NCBI GenBank assembly: GCA_024760905.1
Contig: CM045734.1
Location: 45,097,064 to 45,161,063 of the forward strand
DNA length: 64,000 bases
DNA from: Plotosus lineatus
Lineage: Eukaryota; Chordata; Actinopteri; Siluriformes; Plotosidae
Direction of reading: 5' to 3'
The notes under the pieces were generated by a model. That model worked only from the letters and a program-made list of their open reading frames with translations. It had not been told where the DNA came from and did not search any database. This document shows positions 20,983 to 33,294 of this stretch, piece by piece; within the stretch, counting starts at the first letter, position 1, and each line of letters begins with the position of its first letter. The translations under genes and the position numbers were made by a program.

Positions 20983-21740
20983 GTTGAAGACTGTTCCGAC
21001 AGCCCTACTCATATAACGTGGGCACCTTGCATAAATTAGGTGGGCACCCCACTCATTTCAGTTAGGTTAGGACTGTCGGACCAATCAGCAGCCAGAATAT
21101 TGGGCTGTGACCATTTTCAACACCCTACTGGTTGAAGAAGGTTGTGGTGCTACCATGAAGTAGGTGTGTTAGGAAAAATGTGGGTTTAAGTTCTGGGCTT
21201 GGTTCAGGTGTGTCTGTGTCGAGTTTGTGTTCTTCCAATGCTTGCATTGGTTTCATCGGAGTACTCTGGTTTCCTCCTTCAGTTCAAAGCCATGTTAATT
21301 AGTCTACTTGGCTGTAATACTACTCTTATGTGTGAGTGCTATTGCTTATGTTCTAATGTTATGGAGACATGTCCCCGTTGAAGACTACTGTCCGAGAGCT
21401 CTACTCCTGTGACATGGGTCTCTTGCTTAAATTAGTTGGGCATCCCATTCAGTTCACTTGGATTAGGGTGGTAGGACCAATGGGCTGTCAGAATATAAGG
21501 CTGTGACTGTCTTCAACAGTCTCCTGATCGAAGAAGGTCATGGTGTTACCATGAAGTAGGTCTGTCAGGAAAAACATCCTGGGTTCGAGTCCCAGGCTCA
21601 GCTCAGGCATTTTCGGAATGGTTTGCATGCTTTCCCAGTGCTTGCATGGGTTTCATCGGACTACTCTGGTTTCTTTTTACAGTCAGTATAAACGACATGC
21701 ACAATTAGGTTGATTGGCGTTCCAAACTACTTCCTTTAAC
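20983..21740 (+). repeat. Diverged tandem duplication, 394-bp period, containing SINE S1
   Basis: Unit 1 starts at GTTGAAGACTGTTCCGACAG (20,983) and unit 2 at GTTGAAGACTACTGTCCGAG (21,377). Shared blocks include ACCATGAAGTAGGT, TTCAACA, GACCAAT and the S1 body (TGCTTGCATGGGTTTCATCG). The S1 head survives better in unit 2 (GGTTCGAGTCCCAGGCTCAG). Confidence 0.8.
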
Positions 21741-21848
21741 ATTGTGTGATGTGGATATGTTTAAAGGCTACATGTGAACCACAGATATGGTTTTGGAGTG
21801 TTGGCAATGTTGTAAGGTTTGTAAATATGTCTGTATTATGATAGTGTG

Positions 21849-22200
21849 CCAGGTGGCATGGTGGCATAGTGGTCAGCATGTCCACCTCACAGCAAGGAGA
21901 CCCTGGGTTGAAATCCCGCACTGAGGAGTTTCACTGTTGAGTCTGCACGTTCTTCCCATGCTAGTTTGGGTTTCCTCTGATTTCCTCCCACAATTCAGAG
22001 ACCTGCACAGTTGGCTAACTGGCTGTGCCAAACTGCCTCTAGGTGTGAATGGTTTTGTGTGCATGTATGTTGTTGGCACTGTGTTGGACTGGCTACCTGT
22101 TCATGGTGTGCCGTGTTTTCGCCTAGTGTCGGTTGAAACAGGCTCCAGCCTCTCTATGACCATAATAGTTGGATTCAGCGGTTCGAGAAATGACCGAATG
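21849..22200 (+). mobile_element. tRNA-derived SINE S1, full length with L2-like tail
   Basis: Head GGTGGCATGGTGGCATAGTG, box B-like GGGTTGAAATCCC, body TCTGCACGTTCTTCCCATGC, and tail GGCACTGTGTTGGACTGGCT, GGCTCCAGCCTCTCTATGAC, GAATGAGTG. Best reference for S1. Confidence 0.88.
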
Positions 22201-22205
22201 AGTGA

Positions 22206-23090
22206 TAATGTGCTGGACATTCACTGCCTTTTAATGACTTTATCTGTGTACCAGTCATATCAAATTGAAATATTTCACAGCTGAGCACATGAGCCACGGT
22301 GTTTATTGGATACGCATTTCACAAATGAAGTTGACGCTCTTCAAATAATTGTCATTGATTTTGCACGGTCTGCTACTTTCTCATTCACAGTCATGTGTAT
22401 GACGGGTTTACCGTCTGGCCATGGACCAAAAACTGGCTGCGAATTAGCTTCATTTGCTAAGGTGACCTCCATTCGGCCACCTGATCGCTGTTCTTGTTTA
22501 ATCACGCGGCCTGTGTTTCCAGTGAAACCTTGTCCTGTGTGATTGGAGATGGGGTAAGTCTCTCCATCTGAATAGCACAAGCTTGTGCATTCTCACTCAC
22601 TGCCAGGCATGTGGGTGGTGTTGCTCAAGCCACATGAAGCTCTGCATGTAGTGGGCGGGAACAAATTGGACTCTATATGTTTAAAAGAAATGGTTTGTGG
22701 ACTCGCTCTCATGTAACAGCCTCCAGTAAATGCAGTGGGAAATGCCCTACATTTTGTTAGTGTGGGATAAGTGGTGCTGTGCCAGTCAAAGGATTCTTAA
22801 AGACTCTTTCTCTCACTCTTTCTCTCTTCAATGTTATATAGGCAAGCGTATCTCTATTAAGCCGAACGGATTTGAGTAATTGATTTAGTGTTGCTGTTAT
22901 GGCTGTTCTATAGAAGTTATTGCATTGTATGGGGTCAGTTCTCGGGAAACCACTGGATTGTATCTGATTACAGCGAGGAGAAAATGATACAGATGTTTTC
23001 ACTCACTATTTTACTCTCATATTTCTATTAGTTAGGTATGGAGAGAAGTATCTCTTTTGGAGAACAGTATTTTAAACATAATTTTAAACG
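22206..23090. other. Single-copy intron sequence
   Basis: A CT-rich patch lies at about 22,800-22,830. A 79-codon minus-strand frame at 22,341-22,580 has no recognised domain. Nothing else seen. Confidence 0.45.
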
Positions 23091-23462
23091 GTGGACAGTG
23101 GACAGTGGACAGCTGGATTGCTAATCCTTAGGTTGGCAGTTTGAGTCCCAGTCTCCACAAGGTTGTCAGTGTGACCCCCAGTGCAGCGAAGTGGGTTATC
23201 AAATATGGTGTCTATGGTGAGAGGTGTAAACGAACCATTGCTGACTTTCGTCAAGAGTAGCTGCATAGCCGTCAGCGTGTTTCCGCCCCTTGCTAAAGGG
23301 TTGTGTCAGGAAGGGCGTCCAACATAAAAAAAATAAAATAAAATAAAAAAAAACTATGCCAAATTGATTATGCAAATCAATAATATGACTTCCATGAAGA
23401 TGGTGGCAGATGATTCGCTGTGGCGACCCCTGAAAAGAACCAGCCGAAAGGAAAAGAAGAAT
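23091..23462 (+). mobile_element. SINE S2 with RTE-derived tail
   Basis: A degenerate head is followed by CAGTTTGAGTCCCAGTCTCC, then the body, GTGTCAGGAAGGGCGTCCAA, an A-rich expansion (AAAATAAAATAAAATAAAA), ATGACTTCCATGAAGATGG and the RTE 3' end GATTCGCTGTGGCGACCCCT, GAAAGGAAAAGAAG. It starts beside a triple GGACAGT repeat. Confidence 0.88.
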
Positions 23463-24880
23463 TTACAGATTAAGTGAATTCATTTCCATCGGTTTCTATC
23501 TACATGTCTCATGGACATTATGTAATGGGGCTGTGTGTGTTTTATAGCATGTGAGTTTTTGATAGTTGACATTTTTAATTTTCATATCTGTATCCTGTAT
23601 ATACTTGTACTGTATACCTGGTAAACTGTAACAGCAATGATATTAATGGTGCAAACCCTCAAACTGCGGCACGCACGTTTGTCTGTAGCTGAATATTTTT
23701 TGTCTGTTAGCGACAGCTGAGCACTTGGTAAATGATCGTGTTTAGCCAGACACGATTAGCCCCTTCAAAATCAGTAGGGTTGTTGACATTGACTAAAGTG
23801 GTTCTTCATCTTTATTATCAACCGCAGGCCTTCAGAAAATAACGATAGCCACAGTGCTTATGTAAATAGTTCAGAATACACCTGACCAGAAGTGTGCAAA
23901 TGATCAGGCCATCACGGCAATGTACAAGAAATTTAATGCTGAATTTGGGAATAAAATTGTTTCACACAAGTAAAATTATTTTGGACAAATGATCGATTGA
24001 CTTGACATGTAATTTTGGGATAAATTGGTTCCAGTCTAGAAATCGGTTTAACAATCCCCGGTCTTGTCTCTTGCAAACTTCTGACAGAAAATGCTAGATA
24101 TATTATATTCATGACATTATACTGCCAGGCACTGCTCATGGTTCAGCTTTAGTCCTCTGATTTATCTTTAATAGCAGGATTTGTATGCTTAAACCTGATC
24201 TCTCGCTGATTCTGTGACGGAATCTTAATGAGCATAAATCAGACGTTCCAGAGTTGTACACGCAGGGATTTTTGATATCGTTGAGAGAATAAGGATAAAC
24301 TAGTCTGAGCACTAAGAGGGAAGTTTTTATTTTGTAAATAGACCGTGCTTGGGGTGGTCCAGATGGAGTGAAAGAGCAGCAGAAAGGTTAGGCTACATCA
24401 GTTAGCAAGGGTATTGATGGATCTGCGCTGTGCTGCTAATTGGACACGTTTCTGGGATTTACAACCAGCTTTTGCGTGTCAAAGAAAGTTTTATTAGCGT
24501 TTGCGATTGCATAAGCAGCACTTTTGTCAACTTGTCACCTTGATTAGTACTTAATATTGATCAAATAGCATGTAGTACCACACTGGTTCCCTTATTAAAG
24601 GGGTGTTGACCATATTTTATAACAGAGATCCCGTTGAAATGCAAGTGAAAGAAGAGCAGAATGCACTGTAATAAAAGCAGTGGATGGACTGAATCAATGT
24701 GGCTGGACGAATTGGCTGCCGGCCAAATTTCTCATTACACGTTAATTTTGTTCTCACTTAATGTGGTATGGGTAGACTTCATGGTTTAACATGAAGTGTT
24801 TCTTTTTTATTCTGGACAAAGATTATTTATTTATTTTTAATGCTGTGGAACATGAAAGGAAAAAATGATAGATTGCATTT
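23463..24880. other. Single-copy intron sequence
   Basis: No gene, RNA or repeat recognised. Confidence 0.45.
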
Positions 24881-24882
24881 TA

Positions 24883-24944
24883 TATATATATATATATATA
24901 TATAAAATCCAGTCCCATCAGGAGTATATATGTGTGTGTGTGTG

Positions 24945-24993
<49 letters not shown>
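24883..24993. repeat. (TA)n and (TG)n arrays
   Basis: Two TA arrays separated by about 25 bp of unique sequence and a TG run. Confidence 0.93.
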
Positions 24994-24994
<1 letters not shown>

Positions 24995-24997
24995 GTA

Positions 24998-25310
24998 CAG
25001 GGATCACTCACTTTCCGCGGTTAATAGGGACCGAGACCCTGCGACCACCGATTTCTGTCGTAGGATTGACCCCCCCCCCCTCCCAGACTGTAATATGTAC
25101 ATATGTGTATATAATATCAATAAATACATATTCAATGCTGTAAATGCTTATAATAACAATTAAATATTCAAAAATAATGCAAAAGATGTAAATAAAATAT
25201 AAATACACACACAGATGCGTGCGTACACACTCGGATGCGCACCTCACATAAAAATGTAAATAGTTTTGGTGGTGGGGTTTTTTTGTTTGTTTTTTTTTTG
25301 GGGGGGGGGG
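24998..25310 (-). mobile_element. Tigger/pogo-like MITE, family A (truncated)
   Basis: TA then CAGGGATCACTCACTTTCCG, the family A right end in reverse. The interior is present up to the AAATAGTTTTGGTGG region. It is lost at a poly-G run, where family B sequence begins. Confidence 0.85.
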
Positions 25311-26752
25311 GGATAATGCTGGATGTCTCTTCTGAAGAAATAAGACTTTCTCCTGAGGAATGACGGTTTTCTCTGCACTGTTGTATTAAAATCTTTTTCA
25401 ATTATTATTCCAGTACAAGTTCATGTTTATGCGTGAGATGTTCTGTAGAATGTTTAACAAATGATACCAAAAGGATAAACTTTATTACAGTACTCTTCAT
25501 GTCCTTTTACATTGAACTTGGAGTGACGTCTCCAAGATGGCGCTGCTCAGAGGGCGACGTCGCGGAGTTCTCAGAGTCAAATTGTTTCTTTGTTCGTTTT
25601 AATTTGTTTTATTTGTTGTTTTGTTTGTTCATGTTTGACTCTACTACAGCTATAAGATCCGAGTATCTTTGGGCGTGTATAACTAAGCACGCTCATTTGG
25701 GCTTGTTAGCCGGGATGCGGCTAGCAGAGCTAATATGCTATGGTAGGCAGCTCAGTGCGAGCCGCACCCCAGCTGACAAGAAGCCCAGGCGGGAAGGGGC
25801 TGAATGACGACTCCGGTGCTTGAGATTGCAGGGAATGAAGGTCGTGTAGCCGGCTGGAGCAATCGCCTCATCGGGTGTACTCTCTTCGAGCCATGTTTCA
25901 CAGAGACACAGTCCTGTAGAACCCCCTGCGCTGCAATCTGAGCATGAAGCTCGTCCATCTTGTTTCGCAGGGACTGAACATTTTCAAGTAGTATGGCTGG
26001 AAGTGCTAACCAAGCCTCTGAGAACTTCGCCGGTAACTGCTAGCTAACCGCTAGCATTGAGCTCCCATAGCATATAAGTTCACGATAGAAGTTGTTGCGT
26101 GCTAAGTTGCTCGAAGCTGAAGCTGCTTATAGCTGTAGTAGGGTCGACCGATCATAGACGAGCATAGTGAAAAACATGAACAAACAAATTAAAACAAGCA
26201 AAGAAACAATTTGACTCTGAGAACTCTGCGACGTTGCCCTCTAGGCAGCGACATCTTGGAGACATCACTCCAAGACGTCACTCCAAGTTCAAAGTAAAAG
26301 GACATGAAGCGTAATAAAGTTTATCCTTTTGGTGTCATTTGTTAAACATTCTACAGAACATAAAATCTCACGCACAAACATTCTAAGAATTAACTTGGGT
26401 CCCGTAGTGGAATAATAATTGAAAAAGACTTTAAAACGAGTGCTTTACAACAGTATATGCTGTATCATGTTTATATTTTATCATCAATAAAAATAAGAGT
26501 AAAAATTGAAAAGTTTTTCTTAATCATTATGATATTTAGTAATAATGTATTAATGAGTAAGACTGTCTATAGAATGTGTTTAAAAAGCTTATTTTAGCGC
26601 ATGTAATAGATACATAGTATTTTACTTCCGGCTGCTCATTCGCGCATGTGACGTGATACATGGGGTTTTACTTCCGGGTACAGAACTCACGGATTATCTC
26701 GATTCGCGGGAGGGCTCGGAACTGAACCCCTGCGAATGTCGAGGGCCTACTG
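25311..26752. mobile_element. Tigger/pogo-like MITE family B, inverted duplication carrying LINE 5' sequence
   Basis: The right end is GAGGGCCTACTG then TA. The left end is missing. Two arms, about 25,365-25,650 and 26,165-26,445, are inverted copies. Both start in family B sequence (CAATTATTATTCCA) and pass into LINE-like sequence (TCCAAGATGGCGCTGCTCAG against its diverged reverse). The loop holds antisense LINE endonuclease sequence. A family B tract with a short coding-like piece (GATGTCTCTTCTGAAGAAAT) lies at the left. Confidence 0.75.
25660..26040 (-). pseudogene. Fragment of a non-LTR retrotransposon endonuclease domain in the hairpin loop
   Basis: On the minus strand, 26,015-25,915 encodes PAILLENVQSLRNKMDELHA, the start of the APE-like endonuclease in CR1/L2/Rex1-type LINEs (N of NVxSL is the first catalytic residue). 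After one frameshift it gives CLCETWLEESTPDEAIAPAG with the catalytic Glu. It then breaks off at about 25,800 into sequence of opposite polarity. This is a second LINE lineage, not the RTE of the window. Confidence 0.75.
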
Positions 26753-26754
26753 TA

Positions 26755-26762
26755 TGTGTGTG

Positions 26763-26812
<50 letters not shown>

Positions 26813-26824
26813 TGAGAGAGAGAG
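26755..26824. repeat. (TG)n/(TA)n then (GA)n array
   Basis: It starts directly at the TA next to the family B right end. Confidence 0.93.
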
Positions 26825-28352
26825 ATTGATTTTGATTCAGGCAGAATGAGAGAAGTAGAGAGAAAGGCTCAATAATATTGACGTCATGATGTATTGATAC
26901 GGTGAAGATGCTAGTCGAAGATGGTGCTCTTGTAGTAGCAGATGATGGGAAGCCCCATCCCCCCAAAAACGCATTCAGGACTACTCTGTCATTCTGGAGA
27001 ACTACCACTTATATATATGATAAGGATCCAGTGCTTTGAAGACTGGCGAGGAAATGGTTGGGGGTTTTTGTAAATTGGAGCAGATGTGTAGACGTTTTGT
27101 GAATGGATAACTTAACGGTTAGCTAAACATTTATTTGATTCCATGAGGGTCATTCAAGTCCATACTTCTGTAATAAACATCTCATGCTTACTTTTTGGGT
27201 TTTTTCCATATTTTTAATTCCATACATACTTCATTAATTTGGAATATTGAACTTGGCTAGGTTAAATGTTTACCATTGTTTTGGGGCTACATTCAGATAA
27301 ATGCTTTCAGTAACCAGATAGTGTAGACTGGCTAATAATTTATCTTGAGTTTCTGCTCAGTTCTGAACTGCAATACTGGTAGATTTTGCTCTTTGGAAGT
27401 CTGCGTATGTGTAACTGTGTGTTCTTGTGAGGGTGAGATGAAGAGAGTGTCAAAGAGAAATCATTTTCTTTTGAGACAAGTCTAGTGTGAAGGGTACACA
27501 CTGACCAGCTGAGCATGGCAAATTCCACAAAGGAGGATTCAGCCGTTGTTTCAGAATTTCGTATGGATGTGTGAATTATTATTGCTCTGAAAACTGACTA
27601 TTCATATCATGAGCGATTAATATTATAAAAATAAAAATGACTTTAAATTGGAATAATCGGAGCGCCTTCCAAATTTTCCCATTGCACTAAAAATATATTT
27701 TCATTATCAGGGGGTTTTTATGTACACATGAAGATGCAATTTGCTAAAATGTGTTCGATAGTTTGCATTAGCTTGTTTGTAAGAGTGGGAAATTGTGAAA
27801 ATAACATGTAGACCTGTCAGTTCCAATAAGGCAAGATAACAATAACAACAGTATACAGGTATTAAAATAATAAATTAGGTATAAATAATAGATCTGAATA
27901 AACTAAGGCAAGTGACATTTGCACATAATGCTGCCATACATAAAAATGTATATTAATCCATGGTAGAAAGCCCAGCACATTTAATGCGTGACACTTTCAC
28001 ATTCACTATTTATTTAGCATCACTCCCACCCCATTTTTCCCCAGTACAATAACACCTCCCTGTGTGAGAATTTATTCTTTTTTTTCCGAAAGAAAGTTGT
28101 AATAACAATAGTATTTTGATCTTAAACTTGTACTGTGTATGCAAGCTTTCATTAACTGTGGATTTAATTCCCCTTTAGCATGTAGCTGATTCATTTTTGA
28201 TGGATCACACATGAGTTTTCACAGGTTTCATCATTTTTGTTGCCACAGTTTTGCAGGCAATTCAGTACACATTAATATGTATCTCTGCTGTGAATGTTTG
28301 TTCTTTTGAAATGTGAATGGTCCTGTGGTATTGATAGATTTACTTTTTAGTA
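26825..28352. other. AT-rich single-copy intron sequence
   Basis: No gene or recognised repeat. Confidence 0.45.
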
Positions 28353-28785
28353 CCGTAGGCCGTTGACTATTCGCGGTTTTGCACTCTCGGTTTGCATATT
28401 CGTGGACTGCCGAGCAACTCTCACATGATTCAAATTCAGCCAATGGACGTCCTCCTTCCTGTTGATTGGTTGAGATGATGTAACGCCCCTTTTTTCTCAT
28501 TCAAGTTGTCAATGAACCTTTTTTAGTGTGTTTTAATTACCAGTTAAGCTCTATGATGCCACTCAAACTCCTGCTAAGCACCAGAAAAAGGTAATGATGT
28601 TGGATGTCTCTTCTGAAGAAATAAGACTTTCTCCAGAAGAAACAACAGTTTCCTCTGAAGTGCCTGAAGAGGAATAATCATCTGAACTGTTGTAAAACAC
28701 TCCACTATTAAAGTATTTTTCAATTATTATTCCAGTACATCACCTAAGTTAATGTTTAGAATGTTTGTATGTGTGATTATTTACT
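28353..28785 (+). mobile_element. Tigger/pogo-like MITE, family B with coding-like remnant (3' end missing)
   Basis: TA then CCGTAGGCCGTTGACTATTC. The stretch near 28,550-28,680 reads, with frame choice, ATQTPAKHQKKVMMLDVSSE and then SEVPEEE-stop. This resembles a transposase N-terminus joined to an acidic C-terminus by a deletion. The flanking CAATTATTATTCCAGTACAT matches both arms at 25.4 and 26.4 kb. Confidence 0.65.
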
Positions 28786-29593
28786 GTGGTGTAGCATGTT
28801 TCGGATTTTGTTTATCCAATTCATTACATTTCTTGTTGTTTTATGTCCTTTTTGTTATGGTCTGTTTTGGGGACTTTGATTTTGGCTGAAGGAAGTGCAA
28901 CAAAATATTGTTTGTCTGGGAGGTATACAGTATGTAATTGTTGTTCGATATTGGGATGATTTTTAAGGAGATATTTATGTAACTAGTCTTCAGTGTCAGC
29001 ATTTTTTTACATTTTCCTTAATGGAAGGTTTTTAGTACAGATAGCCCAAGACTAGTAACTTTGGACCTTGGGCAAAAATAAAAATAAAATAAAACATGCC
29101 CAGCCGGACTAGTAATTTTCAGAAATGTCATCTGACGCTTTTTTTTTTTTTTTTTAACTAGAGCTACGAAGCAGTGGTTTTTTTGTTGGATTTCTTGCCG
29201 AATCACTGATCGCCTTGCATGTATTCTTCGACAGAGTTTGCACATACTTGTTCGACCAATCGGAGAGTTTCTTACAAACAACTTTTGTAAGGCCAGATAA
29301 TTATTGGCAATATTTATATTTTGGTAAGTTTATAACTTGATACTGTCTAAATTAGAATATGTGGCAAACTTTTTTTTTCCAGATTAATATTCTATGCATT
29401 GATATTATGCTTGTTAATATGCTTTTCAACTTGTAATTAGTCTTCAATTGTTAGACTAGTTGTGACTTGTATAACTTGAATATCAGATGCATTTTCCTTT
29501 TTTTTCTGAGGAATAATTTCTATACTTTTGTGTTACTTATAGTGGAGTCTGAAGCATTTTATCTGGCCAAAGAAATAAGCAATTTCACAAGTA
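28786..29593. other. Single-copy intron sequence
   Basis: Poly-T at about 29,140. No gene seen. Confidence 0.45.
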
Positions 29594-30000
29594 CATGGAT
29601 CCCTCACTTTCCGCGATTAATTGTGACCGAGCTCCCCACGCTACCATCGATATCCACGAAGTAGGATCACCCCCCCCCCCAACCACCCCTGACTGACGAA
29701 TACGTACATGTATATGTGTATATAATATCAGTAAATACATATTCAATGCTATAAATGCTTATAATAACAATTAAACATTAAAAAATAATGCATAATATGT
29801 AAATAAAATATAAATACACACACATACAGACGTGCCACGTAGATGCGCATACACACACTCAGATGTGCACCTCACAACAATGTAACTAGTTTTGATGTGA
29901 GATTTAGGGTTGTTTTGTTTGTTTAGGGGTTGTTGGGTTTTTTCCCCTAACTTTTTCCCCTATTCTTCCTTAATTTCTTTATTTTTTTAATTCGATGAAT

Positions 30001-30036
<36 letters not shown>

Positions 30037-30086
30037 GACACACTGAAGCCGTATGAATCTAAGCGCGAAGTATCGAGGGATCCTTG
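29594..30086 (-). mobile_element. Tigger/pogo-like MITE, family A, full length
   Basis: TA on both sides. Left end CATGGATCCCTCACTTTCCG, right end CGAAGTATCGAGGGATCCTTG. Includes a 30-bp A tract at about 30,003-30,034. Confidence 0.9.
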
Positions 30087-31763
30087 TACTGCAAAACCAT
30101 AGCTTGTATAGGGATGGTGGCTTTCAGTGAGGGCCAAGTCAATTTTCTGAGCGAAATTTTGTGTTGAGCCCTGAAGAGGAATTAACTTCTATTTGAGATG
30201 ATCCATAACATTCACTGGCAATATAACACATTCAGAAGCTTGTCATTCATTAAGTCACAATCACTGTGGTATTAAAGTAATTCTTTTTTGTCTGATTTTA
30301 AACAAGCCTGTTTTGGGATTATTTGCATCAAGCTGTCAAATATACGCTCCATTATACCCATGACACACACCCCCACTTCCAGGCCTCCTGCAGTCACCGT
30401 CGAATACAGGTTCTCCAACGGTGCATCCACTTTAACCACAGCCCATGGGCAAATACAACCCTGGGGTGACTGGATGATTAGGAACTACACCCCTGTTTTA
30501 TAATCGTTGGATGGTTTGTTCCAGACGTGGGGTGTTTAGGCATAAACCTGACAGCTTAATCAAAAGGCCCAGACACATGCTATTGTGCCCAGCTCCAGTC
30601 TAGTGTGATTAATGAACAGCCTGGTCACAAAGGAATTGCCATGAGCTTTGATAGAAGACTCACAAAATGTGTGTGTCTGTACATCATACATGATGATTTC
30701 CTGTACTTACCAATACATAACATATGAAAACACTAACACTCAGCATTCAATGAATTGTTGAAGTGTGTGTGTCTGTATGGGTCACACATGTTCTTATGAA
30801 ATCTGTAGTCTGGGTGTGCCTTGTGTCATTGCATTGTGTTTGACTAAGCATTTCTGAAACATACTTATCTTGTGTTTATGGCTTTGAGTCCCATAAAAAG
30901 GAAATGTTTGTCACATATTTATAGGCTCCATACGGTCATAAATTGATGGCCTATGTCATTCTACAGCCTATTTAATGACAGTATCATCCTTGTCATGATC
31001 ATACTTGATGTTTGAATGAGATTTTTTTTTTTTTTTTTTTTTTAATTCATGGCCTCAAAAGAGACATAAAGAGAATATGTTGCAGATCATGTTCACAGTT
31101 CATCCGGTCTGACCACTGGAAAATGAATATATGGCCTTGGGACACGACAGCAAGTGATGAATTAACACTTTCGATCGTAACCGCAACTGATAGCTCAAGT
31201 CATAATGCAGTGGTCTGACCACAAGTGAAACAAACATATTGATTTATTAATATTCAGTAACAGTTCTGCATCTCTCACAAGAGGATGATGGCAGTGACGG
31301 TGCTGTTGCTAAGCTACAGCAGAAGTGATAGCGAGTATCAGGAATTCACACTTAACACAGAGTGCACTTTATACTTATTAGCAGGCAGTTTATGACTTAA
31401 TTCTCATTTAGGGTCTAAAATGGTGCCATCTGATTGGGCCTCTATCTTGGGATTAAGAAAACATTTTCTTAAGTGGCGAGTTCTTAAATCAAAATAAGGA
31501 AGACTCTGCTTTTCATGATGGCTTTGAGCAGGTAGCTCATCATTACCATGCTTTAAATGAACAAGAGAGCGTTATAGCACAGTACATATTCGTGTTGCAT
31601 GTACTAAAGCCGGAAGTGTGTGCGTGTTGGGGGGGGGGGGGGTGGCGTGCTAAACAGACACTGCTAGTTACACATCATTTGCTTCAAAGCTCACATGATC
31701 TCACTTTGTTATGGTTAAAATAGAAAAAAATGACAGATAAAAAAATCTTTGCTTTTTTTTTTT
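30087..31763. other. Single-copy intron sequence
   Basis: T tract 31,021-31,043 and G tract 31,630-31,642. No gene or repeat family recognised. Confidence 0.45.
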
Positions 31764-31890
31764 CTGCGATGGCCTTGCAAGCTGTGTAGGGTGTGGCTTG
31801 CCCTCACCCAGAGTCGGCTGAGATAGGTACTCGCCTCCACGTGACCCTAGTTAGGATTAAGCGGTTCAGAAAATGAATGAATGATTTTGT
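31764..31890 (+). mobile_element. L2-like SINE tail, 5' truncated
   Basis: CTGCGATGGCCTTGCAAGCT, CACCCAGAGTCGGCTGAGAT, GACCCTAGTTAGGATTAAGC and AATGAATGAATGA, preceded by T9. Tail only, so the source SINE (S1 or S2) cannot be told. Confidence 0.8.
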
Positions 31891-31913
31891 TTTTCTTGTG
31901 CTTCTGCCTAGTA

Positions 31914-32303
31914 CAGTGATCCCTCGCTACTTCATGCTTTAGTTTCTGCGGCTTCAGTGCATCGATGGTTTTTCAAAAATATTCATCGAAAAATAGGGAA
32001 AAGGTTAAGGAAAATGCCACAAAACAAGGCCAATTATGCAACAACCACCCCCCCCCAAAAAAAAAAAAAAAAACCAACCCACAAAACGACTTACATTTTA
32101 TATTTTATTTACATCTTATGCATTATTTTTGTATGTTTAATTGTTATTATAAGCATTTATAGTGTTGAATGTGTATTTATTTATATTATATACACATACA
32201 TGTACGTATACATCAGTCAGGGGGGTCGATTCTACTTCGCGGAAATTGGCGGTTGTGGGGGTGGTAGTGGTCCCGATTAACCGTGGAAAGTGAGGGATCC
32301 CTG
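31914..32303 (+). mobile_element. Tigger/pogo-like MITE, family A with internal deletion
   Basis: TA then CAGTGATCCCTCGCTACTTC; right end GTGGAAAGTGAGGGATCCCTG. The AC-rich middle is missing compared with other A copies (390 bp against about 495 bp). Confidence 0.9.
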
Positions 32304-32512
32304 GATATACTTAAGACCTTTTACAGAGTGTTATATTTCTGTGTAGTCTGTACTAAACTCTGAATGAGCAGGCTGGTCAGACACCATTAATTTCACCAGG
32401 TTAATTTCTGCTTGTGAAGCAAATGCACTCACCTGACCTGCCTCTCTCACAGTGAAAATAAAGCATAAAAATCTAGTTTTAGTTTATTTTTCTTGTTGTT
32501 TTCCATATAGTA

Positions 32513-33294
32513 CAGTAAAACCTCCGCTGACAAACGCTTAAGCTCACGAACTTTTCGCCTCAAGAACATTAAATTTGCGAGCATATAGTCTCTGCTGACA
32601 AACTAGTTTTCGGCGGACGAATCAAACCACGCGGTCGAACAGCGCCACGGTGGCGGCCACGAGAAGCTGACGCACGCTCATGGCGTCACAGTTCGTCACC
32701 CCCTTTCTTTGAATGCGGAAGTGGTTTGTGTTTGCTAGACATTTTGGACCATATTGAGTGTACTTTTGCTATTATGGGACCGAAAAAGACCCCACCACAG
32801 GCGGAGATCATTGAAAAACACGAACGAGGTGTGCGTTTGTGTGACTTAGCGTCCCAGTACCAGTACGCTAAGTCTACCATTGCTCCCATCCTTAAGAACA
32901 AGGAAGCTATTAAGGGTGCGTGTGTGGCTAAGGGTGTTTCCAAACAGTAGGCGTTTCCAAACACTCCTTCCAAACAGTAAGTCCCTCCCTCTCTCCTCCT
33001 CCCACTCCATTCCATCAAGCCATCAACTACCATCACAAAGGTAAATAAAACGACTTTATTATACAGTACAGTTTATTTCTTTAATTACAATACAATAGCA
33101 CATTTATTATACATAAAATAAGGTATATTTTTGTGTAGTTTTAAGGCTTATTTAGTAGAAAATTACGTTTTATGGGGACCTGGGAACGGATTATTCTCAT
33201 TTTAATGGTTTCTTATGGGAAATAAATGTTCGGACTTTTCGCCTTACACACACTTTCTGGGAACCAATTATGTTCGTGAGCAGAGGTATCACTG
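32513..33294 (+). mobile_element. Tigger-like transposon, family C, 782 bp, with transposase start
   Basis: TA on both sides. Left end CAGTAAAACCTCCGCTGACA, right end GTTCGTGAGCAGAGGTATCACTG. Internal deletion has removed nearly all of the transposase. Confidence 0.88.
32774..32950 (+). pseudogene. Tigger transposase N-terminal fragment
   Basis: MGPKKTPPQAEIIEKHERGV, RLCDLASQYQYAKSTIAPIL, KNKEAIKGA is the CENP-B/psq-like DNA-binding start of a Tigger transposase. The usual basic first helix (KRKxLSxxxK) between PP and EIIEKHERG is missing. The frame stops at TAG after KGVSKQ. No catalytic domain. Confidence 0.85.

Noticed and set aside
22341..22580. 79-codon minus-strand ORF that looks protein-like (charged, few repeats)
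   Set aside because: No recognised domain, no splice or start context, and in an intron on the opposite strand. A cross-species alignment would decide.
25433..25807. 124-codon plus-strand ORF as a host gene
   Set aside because: It lies over the inverted-repeat arm and loop of a chimeric MITE/LINE structure; it may include the LINE's own ORF start but no host domain.
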